Shown here: positions 22,839-31,884 of the stretch, one piece after another
Position numbering within the stretch: position 1 is the first letter of the stretch
Layout: each line of letters opens with the position of its first letter
Assembly: GCA_937876355.1 (NCBI GenBank)
Contig: CALFHN010000041.1
Coordinates: 1-64,000 of the forward strand
Source of the DNA: an uncultured Bacteroidota bacterium
Lineage (GTDB): Bacteria > Bacteroidota > Rhodothermia > Rhodothermales > UBA10348
DNA: 64,000 nucleotides
Direction of reading: 5' to 3'
The notes under the pieces: model-generated
Told to the model about the DNA's origin: nothing
Database searches by the model: none
What the model saw: only the letters and a program-made list of their open reading frames with translations
Made by a program: the position numbers and the translations under genes

Positions 22839-23825
22839 CTAGTAAGACCGAACGGCCATTTTATCGATTAATGACACAATAGCATCTTTCCCCATCGAAT
22901 CGGGTAATCTATTGCAAAGCAAAGCCGCTTGATCTGAATGATAGAGTACGGCATTTTGGGCTGACTCTAATACACCCATTTCGTCTAATAGTAATCGAGC
23001 AGCACTAATTTTATTTTCGGCCAATCCTCGATCTCTTATCATGTCATGAAAAAACTTACTTTCTGTATCCCGCTCAACTTGAATGGCGCTCAGGAGAAGA
23101 AACGTTTTTTTTGCCGTCAACAAATCTCCACCGATAGGCTTACCCCATTGACCAGAACTAGCCGTAAGATCCAAAAGGTCGTCTTGAATTTGAAATGCCC
23201 GTCCCAAATGATGACCGATTTGGTCCAAAAGAACTAAATCATCGGCTGTCGCCTGGCCAGTCAAAGCTCCCAATACTAGGCTTGTGCAGAGTAAAGCAGA
23301 TGTTTTTTGGTCAATCATGCTCAAATAGTCATCCAAATCCACATCCTGCCTGGATTCGAAAGTCATATCTCGAATTTGCCCTTCGCAGAGTGCACGCACC
23401 GTATCCCCAAATCTAGTTAAACCTAGTCGCAACGTTTGGTCTGGAAGAGCTAATAAGAGCGCAGAGGCACTTCCGAGCAAATAGTCTCCAGTTAAAATGG
23501 CCGTTGGCTCATCCCATTTTACATGAACCGTCTGTCGACCTCTTCGGGAATCTGAACCATCCATAATGTCATCGTGCACCAAGGTAAATATGTGGAATAT
23601 TTCCATTGCTGCTCCAATCTCGATCGCAGTACTGTGAGATCCGCCAAATACATCGGCCGCCGCCAAACAAAGCTGAGGACGCAGACGCTTACCAGGGCTT
23701 TGAAGAACATATTTGACGGGATCATAAAGCCCCGCCGGTTCCCCGAGAATCGCTGCTAGTTCCAGGCGACTCTCAATATCTCGTTGGTTAGTCTGGAGAA
23801 ACTCCAGCAGGGTCGTTTTCTCCAT
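22839..23825 (-). CDS. Polyprenyl (prenyl diphosphate) synthase
   Basis: First aspartate-rich motif LVHDDIMDGSDSRRGR; second FQIQDDLLDLTA. Confidence 0.93.
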   Translation of the reverse strand: MEKTTLLEFLQTNQRDIESRLELAAILGEPAGLYDPVKYVLQSPGKRLRPQLCLAAADVFGGSHSTAIEIGAAMEIFHIFTLVHDDIMDGSDSRRGRQTVHVKWDEPTAILTGDYLLGSASALLLALPDQTLRLGLTRFGDTVRALCEGQIRDMTFESRQDVDLDDYLSMIDQKTSALLCTSLVLGALTGQATADDLVLLDQIGHHLGRAFQIQDDLLDLTASSGQWGKPIGGDLLTAKKTFLLLSAIQVERDTESKFFHDMIRDRGLAENKISAARLLLDEMGVLESAQNAVLYHSDQAALLCNRLPDSMGKDAIVSLIDKMAVRSY

Positions 23826-23843
23826 AATTCGATAGCTGGTCCC

Positions 23844-24482
23844 CTATCCGGCTGAATTCATTATTGCGGCGAGAATTCGATCATACACTTGTTCAAAAGA
23901 ACCTGTACCCTCGATTTCCTGAAGTAGGCCCAATGAACGGTAATATTCTTGAACAGGATGAGTTGACTCCTGATATATCTTCAATCGAGGCAATATTGCT
24001 TCGGGCAAATCGTCAATTCGCTGAATTATGACTCCCGGTTCGGCATCGGCCGGAGGCGGTTTAAAGTCCAAGTGATAGTTTTCACCTGTTATGCGGTTCA
24101 CGCGCCGTTTTGAAAGTCGATCTATTATGTCTTCATTGGATACTACGAGGCTTAAAACCGTGTCCAGGTGTGTGTTGTGGCTTTTCAAAAACTCCGCTAA
24201 CCAATCTGCCTGCTCAATCGTACGTGGATATCCATCCAGAACAAAACGATCATATTGGCAAGAAGTCATTGCTGCTTCAGCCAAACTCCGAACAAGTGGG
24301 CCCGGTACCAACTTGCCTTGCTCAACATAAGATGCTGCTTCAAGGCCTAATTTGGATTCACTTCTAATGGCTCGGCGTAGCAAAATGCCCGTCGAAATGT
24401 GAGTAACCTTCTCACGCTCTGATAAAAACTGGGCCTGCGAACCTTTTCCCACACCGGGAGGTCCAAATAAAACGATGCGCAT
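23844..24482 (-). CDS. adk: Adenylate kinase
   Basis: P-loop GPPGVGKGSQAQFL, HISTGILLRRAI, VLDGYPRTIEQADWL. Confidence 0.93.
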   Translation of the reverse strand: MRIVLFGPPGVGKGSQAQFLSEREKVTHISTGILLRRAIRSESKLGLEAASYVEQGKLVPGPLVRSLAEAAMTSCQYDRFVLDGYPRTIEQADWLAEFLKSHNTHLDTVLSLVVSNEDIIDRLSKRRVNRITGENYHLDFKPPPADAEPGVIIQRIDDLPEAILPRLKIYQESTHPVQEYYRSLGLLQEIEGTGSFEQVYDRILAAIMNSAG

Positions 24483-24575
24483 AAGTCAAAAAAAGTCCTG
24501 CTGCCGAGGATTAAATCTTAAAGGCTTCTTTGCACCCCAAAGACAGCTAAAAGATTCCAGTCTAATGTTAGTTCT

Positions 24576-25070
24576 TCAAGAGGAAGGTTTCTCTTTTAAA
24601 CGATTTCGTAAGTAATCTGCCAGTTCAGTTCCGGCCATCGTAACTCCTGCCTGCATGACCTGTTTTAATACTGTTGCTAAGACACCTTCCGTTTCAGAAG
24701 AAAGACGCATTAGCGGCGGTTGTTCTTGAAATGCGGTGTGGATGGCTTCTTCAGAATTAGAACCCTTCCGGAGCAACTCTGCTACTCTAGAAGCCAACTG
24801 GTTTGATAGTTGGTGTACTCCATCATCGTATTCAATGGCATTGGAGGAAGATTTTTTTCTAAAAAAGATGAATCCAACTAAAAGTCCGGCCCCAACAGCC
24901 ATTGCAACTTTTGATTTTGCCCCTTGCTTTACAACGGACAATAACACCGGCATTTTTCCCGGCACTTTCGACTCAAGAGACTCAAAACGGCCTGAAATAG
25001 CTTGGCTCTTTTCTTTTAGGCGCTGCTCGATTTGGGCTTTTGTCAGATTTTCCTGTTGGACTTTACTCAT
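24576..25070 (-). CDS. Hypothetical protein with one TM helix
   Basis: 164 aa; KVAMAVGAGLLVGFIFFRKK; stop/start overlap with the following phage-holin-like gene. Confidence 0.6.
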   Translation of the reverse strand: MSKVQQENLTKAQIEQRLKEKSQAISGRFESLESKVPGKMPVLLSVVKQGAKSKVAMAVGAGLLVGFIFFRKKSSSNAIEYDDGVHQLSNQLASRVAELLRKGSNSEEAIHTAFQEQPPLMRLSSETEGVLATVLKQVMQAGVTMAGTELADYLRNRLKEKPSS

Positions 25071-25615
25071 AACTCAGAATTTAAAAGCGAATCGTTGGCG
25101 GTTGAATTATCGTCCTTTTCAGTTCTTTGTTCCAACCTTTTCAAAGGCTCTACACTTTCACTATCGCCAAAAACATCACGTTTGGAAAATCGAGGCCGCG
25201 ACAAATTGACGATGAATGTCAACACCGTCATTAGCAAACCTACAATGAGGTATCCGTAAGCTGCATTTTCTAACCATAAACCGATTGCTTCAGCAATACC
25301 AATCAGTACAAAAAGAAGCGCAAATAGAGCAAAAATGACGACAGCAGCGATCGAAATAAGCTTTTGAGTAGCATTTTCAATTCGCTCTTCTATTTCATAT
25401 TGGAATAATTGAACGCGCAGCTCAATCCATTCTTTGATATCCGATACCAAACCTCGAGTCTCGCGCGAAAACGCTCCAAGTCTTGACTCATTTCCAGGTT
25501 TTGATGATGTATTGGTCTTCGCTTTTGAATTGCCCATACTATTCCCTTCAGAATCGATTAGATCAGAATCTGCGTCAATATTGGTTGATTCAGTTTGTTC
25601 AGTGGGTCGAGCCAT
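25067..25615 (-). CDS. Phage holin family / DUF1469-like membrane protein
   Basis: ETRGLVSDIKEWIELRVQLFQYEIEERIENATQKLISIAAVVIFALFALLFVLIGIAEAIGLWLENAAYGYLIVGLL. Confidence 0.7.
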   Translation of the reverse strand: MARPTEQTESTNIDADSDLIDSEGNSMGNSKAKTNTSSKPGNESRLGAFSRETRGLVSDIKEWIELRVQLFQYEIEERIENATQKLISIAAVVIFALFALLFVLIGIAEAIGLWLENAAYGYLIVGLLMTVLTFIVNLSRPRFSKRDVFGDSESVEPLKRLEQRTEKDDNSTANDSLLNSEL

Positions 25616-25729
25616 GGACGATTGATCTTTGATAAATAGTACGAATCTGCTTTGCGTTTGCGCAAGAGATTCAAATTATTGTACGCATCAAACTTAATCT
25701 AGTCTCCTATCTACAGAATAGCCCTCGTC

Positions 25730-26758
25730 TCAAGTACGTAGAAAACTACTATGCGATCGGTTGTCCGGATGCCAGTTTAAAGTAGGCCGTTGTGCTGTTC
25801 CCAGAGGTTCCCAACCGGCATTTTTAGAATGCAATCGCTCTGAACTGAACACTCCTTGAAGACGATCTTTGTTGGCGTCGATCCACTCGGTAACTTCTTC
25901 CAGAGCATCGTATTGAACCCAACGAATATGGCATGGACCCTGTTCAATGGGCTCACCACGAGAAAGAAGAAACTGATAGTCTTCAGAGTAGGCGTGGGGC
26001 GTTTTTAAAGCGGCAAGTAAGGCTTGCTGCATCTTAAGAGGCCCTGACGTTAAATCATGAGCAGGAAACATAACTCTGTGCGCACCAAATGAATCCAGTA
26101 CTCCGTCTATGCTCATCCTACGCGGAGCAAAAACAATTGAAACACTTCGGCACCCCATTCCCTCATGCATAAGTGCATCTTCGGCTAAGGCGACGAGAGC
26201 GTCTTCGTCTTCCCTTCCATCCAATACGGCCACCGCGATGCGGTGGCCTCGAAACCAACACTGTTTTGAGGAGAGGCCGATATCACTTGCGCTTCTCTGT
26301 ATCTCGCCAATCACATCGTCGGATCCAGAAACGATCAGCCGATTGCAGGCATTTAATGCATCCTTTTGAGATAACAACGTCGCCTTAGGGTCTGCCCCAC
26401 TTCGCTTAATTTCGGCTAAAAACGCTGGGAATAGATAAGGGCTCTTTGACGAAACCGATCCTATATACCGATGTCCGCTGAGCACGACCGCCAAATAATC
26501 TTGCAATTCCACCATTGGGATGTTGCCTGGATTTAAGACCGCAACAGTATCTGAATTCGCAGACAGTAATTCCCTTTTCCAGTCCACTAATGATTCTTCG
26601 GTAAGAAGACTCATTTGCTGGTTAACGGCAAACGCGATCGAGAATTCTGAAAATCTATTCGCTTCTGCAAGCGTCTTTCTCGTGGCTACGGCTCGCGGTG
26701 TGTGCTCTGGATCTTCCCAGAGCCTAGCTGCAGAACAAATACTTTTAATCAATTCCAC
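25730..26758 (-). CDS. Acyl-CoA reductase (LuxC-like)
   Basis: VAVLNPGNIPMVELQDYLAVVLSGHRYIGSVSSKSPYLFPAFLAEI and GMGCRSVSIVFAPR resemble LuxC acyl-CoA reductases. Confidence 0.75.
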   Translation of the reverse strand: MELIKSICSAARLWEDPEHTPRAVATRKTLAEANRFSEFSIAFAVNQQMSLLTEESLVDWKRELLSANSDTVAVLNPGNIPMVELQDYLAVVLSGHRYIGSVSSKSPYLFPAFLAEIKRSGADPKATLLSQKDALNACNRLIVSGSDDVIGEIQRSASDIGLSSKQCWFRGHRIAVAVLDGREDEDALVALAEDALMHEGMGCRSVSIVFAPRRMSIDGVLDSFGAHRVMFPAHDLTSGPLKMQQALLAALKTPHAYSEDYQFLLSRGEPIEQGPCHIRWVQYDALEEVTEWIDANKDRLQGVFSSERLHSKNAGWEPLGTAQRPTLNWHPDNRSHSSFLRT

Positions 26759-26761
26759 TTT

Positions 26762-27148
26762 TTAAACTACCTGAGGGAAAAGCCACCTGGCAAGGGTAAA
26801 ACCGGCAAAAGCCGCGAGTAGCGCTCCACTATTATTGGCCAACACATTGCCGAGAGCCAAATTGATAGAACCGGATTCAAACAATCTCAACGATTCTAAT
26901 GCATAGGCGGAAAACGTAGTAAATGCGCCCATCATCCCGATGATAAAAAGTGCATTTATTCGTTCTGGGCCAGAGCTCTGGTTAAGATAAGCCCAAGCAA
27001 AACCAGCCAAAAAAGAACCCAGTACATTTACGATTAATGTACCCCAAGGAAAGGAGCCGCCAGCTACTCGAAACACAAGTAAAGAGATGCCATACCTCAT
27101 ACTTGCCCCTAATGCCCCGCCAGCCAGTATGTATACTAGTTTAGACAT
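26762..27148 (-). CDS. crcB: Fluoride efflux transporter CrcB/Fluc
   Basis: GGALGASMRYGIS, FPWGTLIVNVLGSFLAGF, GMMGAFTTFSAYALE. Confidence 0.95.
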   Translation of the reverse strand: MSKLVYILAGGALGASMRYGISLLVFRVAGGSFPWGTLIVNVLGSFLAGFAWAYLNQSSGPERINALFIIGMMGAFTTFSAYALESLRLFESGSINLALGNVLANNSGALLAAFAGFTLARWLFPQVV

Positions 27149-28331
27149 GCTCGATTGCGATTGCCGTTCCACCGCCTGTACCATGACAAATACTCGCCAT
27201 TCCGCGTTCTAGCCCCCGGTTTACGAGTGCGTGTGCCAGGGTCCCTAAAATTCTTGCACCTGACGCACCTATTGGATGACCCAACGCAATTGCTCCGCCA
27301 TTCACATTCATTTTGTCATATGAAACGCCCAACATGTCTTTCATGAGAACAGTGTTGATCGAAAACGCCTCGTTATTTTCAACTAAATCAAAGTCACTCA
27401 TTGAAAGATTAAGTTTCTTCAAAACGTTTTGTACGGATGGAATTGGAGCCTCAGCAAATCTCCATGGAAGACCGGAAGACCAAGAACTTGCCATGATTCT
27501 GGCAATGGGCTTCAACCCATATTTTTTAACTGCTTCACTACTAGCAATCATCAAAGCACAAGCTCCATCACTTATCTGACTGCTATTACCTGCAGTCAAA
27601 ACGCCAGCTTTATCAAACGCAGGTCGTAATTTTGTTAAAGATTCAGTTGTGGTCTCTGGCCTAATCCCCTCATCTTTGGTCAGTGACACCATGTCCCTGC
27701 GCACTTTGTAATCTATAGGAGCCACTTCCGCATCAAAAGCGCATGTGCTCCAAGCTTTTTCAGCGCGAGTATGCGACATCAGCGCGACTTCGTCTAATTG
27801 CTCGCGGGTAATTCCTTTTTCTGCAGCCAATCGTTCGGTTTGAACACCCATCGCTTCTCCGCTCATAGGGTCTGTCAATCCGTCATATAACAACAAATCG
27901 GTTAGTCCCTCAGGATTGCCCATTAAAAATTTGTATCCCCATCTTGCGCGGTGCGAAAGATAAAATCCAGTTCCCGACATCGATTCAGTTCCACCTGCCA
28001 TTATTAAATCGGCTTCTCCTGCTCGAATTAGGGTGGCAGCCTGCATTACGCTCATCATCCCGGATGAACATACCATGTCGATACTAAAACCATCCACCGT
28101 TTCCGGAATACCCGCTTTGAACGCGGCCTGCCTTGGAATTAATTGTCCTTGCCCGGCCCTCAATACGTTTCCGAAAATGTAGAGGTCAAGATTGGCCCCT
28201 TTGACGCCGCTTCGTTCTAATGAGGCAGTCATGACATGGGCAGCCAAGTCTACTGAAGAATGGTCCTTTAATGCTCCGCCAAAAGTGCCTATTGGTGTTC
28301 GTACGGAATCTACAATGAAAACTTCACGCAT
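27141..28331 (-). CDS. Thiolase / acetyl-CoA C-acyltransferase
   Basis: 396 aa; Cys active site DMVCSSGMMSV, NVNGGAIALGHPIGASGARI, C-terminal ICHGTGGGTAIAIE. Confidence 0.95.
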   Translation of the reverse strand: MREVFIVDSVRTPIGTFGGALKDHSSVDLAAHVMTASLERSGVKGANLDLYIFGNVLRAGQGQLIPRQAAFKAGIPETVDGFSIDMVCSSGMMSVMQAATLIRAGEADLIMAGGTESMSGTGFYLSHRARWGYKFLMGNPEGLTDLLLYDGLTDPMSGEAMGVQTERLAAEKGITREQLDEVALMSHTRAEKAWSTCAFDAEVAPIDYKVRRDMVSLTKDEGIRPETTTESLTKLRPAFDKAGVLTAGNSSQISDGACALMIASSEAVKKYGLKPIARIMASSWSSGLPWRFAEAPIPSVQNVLKKLNLSMSDFDLVENNEAFSINTVLMKDMLGVSYDKMNVNGGAIALGHPIGASGARILGTLAHALVNRGLERGMASICHGTGGGTAIAIEHV

Positions 28332-28446
28332 CTGCTTTGTATAGATTTTTCTGCGGTAATAACGGCACGGAAAAATACTATCTAAACCTTAGGGAAGTCA
28401 CGAAAGATGATTTCTAAAAGGGAATTCACCAAAAGCAGAAAGACCC

Positions 28447-28719
28447 TTAGTCCAACCAATTGGCCAAGGAGAGATCGTCCCTGGTATGAAATGCGAAATA
28501 TCCAATTAAAAGTCCGCGCACGAGCGTCTCGGCTTCGGATGTCGACACGGCAAAAACGTCATCCTTACAAGCAATATGGAAGCGCCCGTCAGTTGACGAA
28601 ATCGCCTTAATCAGGCCATAATCTTTACACAGCTGTATTAGCTCATCCAGACTTGGATGGTTATACAGCGTTTCGGTGCTAGCCCTGATTGGTCGAATGT
28701 TAGTTGCTTGTGCAAACAT
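28447..28719 (-). CDS. Hypothetical protein
   Basis: 90 aa ORF in an otherwise open intergenic region; no recognised family. Confidence 0.45.
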   Translation of the reverse strand: MFAQATNIRPIRASTETLYNHPSLDELIQLCKDYGLIKAISSTDGRFHIACKDDVFAVSTSEAETLVRGLLIGYFAFHTRDDLSLANWLD

Positions 28720-28871
28720 GAGATTTTACTCGGTTGTTTGAATGTATCTGGAGGAAGTTGCCCGTTAGGGATCTCCAAATAATCGCCTACCCATGGGGTA
28801 TCGTACAATTGAATAAAATCTTAACTCAAGCTAGCAAATAGCTAAACGTAGACAGGACTCGGACAAGTCAC

Positions 28872-28907
28872 GGCTTGAAAGGCTCGAAAGGCTCGAAAGG
28901 CTCGAAA
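28872..28907. repeat. 9-bp tandem repeat, 4 copies (ggcttgaaa then 3x ggctcgaaa)
   Basis: Direct reading of the sequence; abuts the stop codon of the bacilliredoxin gene. Confidence 0.95.
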
Positions 28908-28908
28908 T

Positions 28909-29424
28909 TTAGAGAATCGAGCGAAATGTGCTCGGCATATCTTCGGAGTTTCCTGACTCGATCGTTTCTGAACCAGTGGATTCAACACCCATAACTTCGC
29001 CTTTGCCGCAAAATTTCTGATAGGCGCCTACAAGATCGGTGGCAATTGCACTTGCTGAACGGCCCTCAATATTGCGGCGTTCTAGGACAAAAACGGGGTC
29101 CCCGTCTTTTAGAAGAGCCATAAATGGCGATGACGGAGGTATTCCAGCAAGGTATTGTCTAGCCGTGGCAGTGGCATCCATGTCTTGTCCTGCAAAAACA
29201 GTAACCATGCTGTCTGGCTGAGTCGGACTTTGGAGGGACATGCGAACCGCTGGCCTAGCATTAGCAGCGGCGCAGCCGCAAACTGAATTCACGATCAGCA
29301 ACATCGTTTTGCCATCCGTATCAGCAAATGCTTGGTCGACATCTTGTGACGTGCGTAGTTCTTTAACTCCAAATGCTGAAAGTTCAGCTCTCATCGGGGC
29401 TACTAGTGGCTCTGGGTAAGGCAT
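28909..29424 (-). CDS. BrxA/BrxB (YphP/YqiW) family bacilliredoxin
   Basis: MLLIVNSVCGCAAANARPAV contains the family CGC motif. Confidence 0.93.
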   Translation of the reverse strand: MPYPEPLVAPMRAELSAFGVKELRTSQDVDQAFADTDGKTMLLIVNSVCGCAAANARPAVRMSLQSPTQPDSMVTVFAGQDMDATATARQYLAGIPPSSPFMALLKDGDPVFVLERRNIEGRSASAIATDLVGAYQKFCGKGEVMGVESTGSETIESGNSEDMPSTFRSIL

Positions 29425-29572
29425 AATCCAAGCGGAATGATGTAATAAAATATGTAGGGGTGCAACAAGACCTCATCCTAATTGATCCATCAATCTTTTG
29501 TAATTTCTGTTAATGAAATTGAGTCGCGGTCCGATAAAGAAAGAGAAGCGCTATTAAACAATCACCATTTTC

Positions 29573-30178
29573 ATGACCCATAAAGTTCTACTATTTCTTC
29601 TCGTAACCTTGCTAACTGGTTGCACTGCATCACGTTCTGTATTTGATCGCCGTCTTAGTGATACGGAAGTTTCATCAAAAAGCGAACTAGTCATATATGA
29701 AGATCAGAGCCAGGCGGAAAATGTCTATGAAGAATTCGAACAGGCTCTTCGATCTGAGCTTGAACCTTGGAAAGGCACCCGGCATGTACTCGGAGGAACG
29801 TCTCTGAGCGGCATCGATTGTTCCGGGTTAATTATGCGCGTCTTTGGTGATTTACTTCAATTCCAAACTGGCCGAACGACCGAACAATTGATCAAGCTTG
29901 GAAAACGAATTCGGCGGTCTGAGTTACGTCCTGGTGATCTCGTGTTTTTTTCCCCTTCCTCTAAAAAAGGCGGTCACGTAGGTATTTATCTGAGTGATGG
30001 CGAGTTTACCCATGTCTCTAGTTCACGTGGAGTTATGACGTCGGCGCTGTCGAACCCTTACTGGACGCGTTATTATGAAACGAGTCGAAGAATTATTACG
30101 GACGAAGAAGGGCTTAGGAACTCCATCAGAAGCATTCGAGAGCGCCAAAAACTTGCTCAGGAGCTCCAATCTGAGTAA
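29573..30178 (+). CDS. NlpC/P60 family (C40) peptidase lipoprotein
   Basis: Lipobox LLTGCTAS; GTSLSGIDCSGLIMRVFG and GHVGIYLSDGEFTHVSSSRGV. Confidence 0.92.
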   Translation: MTHKVLLFLLVTLLTGCTASRSVFDRRLSDTEVSSKSELVIYEDQSQAENVYEEFEQALRSELEPWKGTRHVLGGTSLSGIDCSGLIMRVFGDLLQFQTGRTTEQLIKLGKRIRRSELRPGDLVFFSPSSKKGGHVGIYLSDGEFTHVSSSRGVMTSALSNPYWTRYYETSRRIITDEEGLRNSIRSIRERQKLAQELQSE

Positions 30179-30249
30179 GCCGGGATCCAGCGACTCGTTT
30201 TAGGAGTATAACATAACTGATTTTTCAACGTGCTCCCTTTGAGCGCGCC

Positions 30250-30280
30250 CGCTGCTACCCCATGGTAGGAGCGTTTTTTT
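30250..30280 (+). terminator. Terminator downstream of the NlpC/P60 gene
   Basis: cgctgctacc-ccat-ggtaggagcg (one mismatch) followed by seven T. Confidence 0.75.
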
Positions 30281-30363
30281 ATACGTGATACCTAGGCATT
30301 GGCCCAATCCAGGGGCCCAAATTCAGGGGCCCATTTCAGAGTTTTAGAAGCAACCAGCTAGCG

Positions 30364-30846
30364 ATGAGTGATCAAAAACCGACCTACCTAACATCAGAAG
30401 GCCTTCAAAACCTCAAGGAAGAAATTCATTTTCTTCGTTCGCATGAAAGACCTCGTATATCTGGGGCTATTGCTGACGCAAGGGCTCAGGGTGACCTGTC
30501 TGAAAATGCCGAATACGACGCTGCCAAAGAAGAGCAGGGTCTGCTTGAAGCACGGATATCTAAACTTGAAAACACCGTCGCCTTCGCTCGTTTATTAGAC
30601 GAAAGTCAGGTAGATTCGTCGAAAGCTTTTATTCTTTCTACTGTAACCGTAAAAAACGTCGCCAACGGGATGAAACAAAAGTACACGCTTGTATCTGAGC
30701 AAGAAGCCGACTTTTCATCTGGCAAAATCTCAATAACCAGTCCTATCGGCAAGGGATTGCTTGGCAAAGAAGTTGGTGACAAAGTTGATATTAGCGTGCC
30801 AGCCGGAAAAGTGACTTTGGAAGTGATGGAAATCTCGCGCGGGTAA
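30364..30846 (+). CDS. greA: Transcription elongation factor GreA
   Basis: YLTSEGLQNLKEEIHFLRSHERPRISGAIADARAQGDLSENAEYDAAKEEQ. Confidence 0.97.
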   Translation: MSDQKPTYLTSEGLQNLKEEIHFLRSHERPRISGAIADARAQGDLSENAEYDAAKEEQGLLEARISKLENTVAFARLLDESQVDSSKAFILSTVTVKNVANGMKQKYTLVSEQEADFSSGKISITSPIGKGLLGKEVGDKVDISVPAGKVTLEVMEISRG

Positions 30847-30848
30847 TT

Positions 30849-31877
30849 ATGCGAACTATCGATCTAAGAAGCGACACCGTAACCAAGCCCGACCGCGGCA
30901 TGTTGGATGCCATGATGGCTGCCGAGGTTGGAGACGATGTTTTTGGAGAAGATCCGACTGTTAGTCTCCTTCAAGAAATGGTGGCTGACCTGCTAGGTAA
31001 AGAAGAGGCATTGTTCGTTCCGACTGGAACTATGTGTAATCAGATCGCGGTTCGTCTGCATACCTCCCCGTCCGATGAAGTTCTTCTTGATGCTGGTAGT
31101 CACATTAGGAATTATGAAGGTGGCGCCGCCGCAGCGCTATCAGGAGTACAGCTGTTTCCAATTCCCGGAGAGCGGGGTATTATTTCCGTCTCCCAAGTCG
31201 AGGCCAGTATTCGAACGGGTTATGAATGGGAGCCCAGACCTCGCCTGCTTTGCGTCGAAAACACGCATAATAAGGCTGGAGGTACTATTTATCCGCTAGA
31301 ACGCATTATTGAGCTTGGAGACACTGCCCGGAAACATGGAATGGGATATCATATGGATGGTGCCCGTATCTGGAATGCAGCTGTCGCTTCAGGGACTTCC
31401 GAGCACGATTTCGCTGCTCCATTTGATACAGTAAGCGTTTGTTTATCCAAGGGCTTAGGGACTCCCTTGGGCTCGGTATTGGCGGGTTCGAAAGAAATTA
31501 TGACCGACGCTCGAAGATATCGCAAGCTGTTCGGTGGCGGCATGAGGCAAATCGGATATATTGCTGCTGCGGGGATTTACGCTCTGAACAATAATCGAAC
31601 GTCTCTAGCTCTAGACCATGAAAAAGCACAATTGCTTGCCCGCGGTCTGGATTCGTTTGCTAGCGTAGATATTAAGCTATCTAACGTTGAAACAAATATT
31701 GCTATTTTTGACGTCGTGGGTGGCCGAACTGCCCTACAGGTCTTATCTGAACTCAAGGACAAAGGAGTTCAAATGGTCCCATTTGGTCCGCATACCATTC
31801 GGGCTACTACTCACCGAGATCTGACGATGTCGGATATTGAATTTGCCCTAGATCGCGCAAAAGCTGTTTTAAATTAG
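30849..31877 (+). CDS. Threonine aldolase / GntG-type PLP-dependent aldolase
   Basis: RTIDLRSDTVTKPDRGMLDAMMAAEVGDDVFGEDPTV; YHMDGARIWNA; CLSKGLGTPLGSVL. Confidence 0.94.
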   Translation: MRTIDLRSDTVTKPDRGMLDAMMAAEVGDDVFGEDPTVSLLQEMVADLLGKEEALFVPTGTMCNQIAVRLHTSPSDEVLLDAGSHIRNYEGGAAAALSGVQLFPIPGERGIISVSQVEASIRTGYEWEPRPRLLCVENTHNKAGGTIYPLERIIELGDTARKHGMGYHMDGARIWNAAVASGTSEHDFAAPFDTVSVCLSKGLGTPLGSVLAGSKEIMTDARRYRKLFGGGMRQIGYIAAAGIYALNNNRTSLALDHEKAQLLARGLDSFASVDIKLSNVETNIAIFDVVGGRTALQVLSELKDKGVQMVPFGPHTIRATTHRDLTMSDIEFALDRAKAVLN

Positions 31878-31884
31878 AAGGTTA

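Noticed and set aside
25067-25615. Holin-like annotation suggesting a prophage remnant
   Set aside because: DUF1469/holin-X-like proteins are common chromosomal genes; no integrase, capsid or terminase genes nearby.
26762-27148. Search for a fluoride riboswitch at crcB
   Set aside because: crcB starts inside the end of the thiolase gene, leaving no leader; no convincing crcB-motif RNA seen upstream of the thiolase.
28407-28610. Plus-strand 67-aa ORF opposite the 90-aa hypothetical
   Set aside because: Basic, low-information translation; antisense to a more plausible ORF.
30308-30335. Short direct repeat (caggggccca twice) upstream of greA
   Set aside because: Only two ~10-bp copies; could be chance, with no supporting structure.
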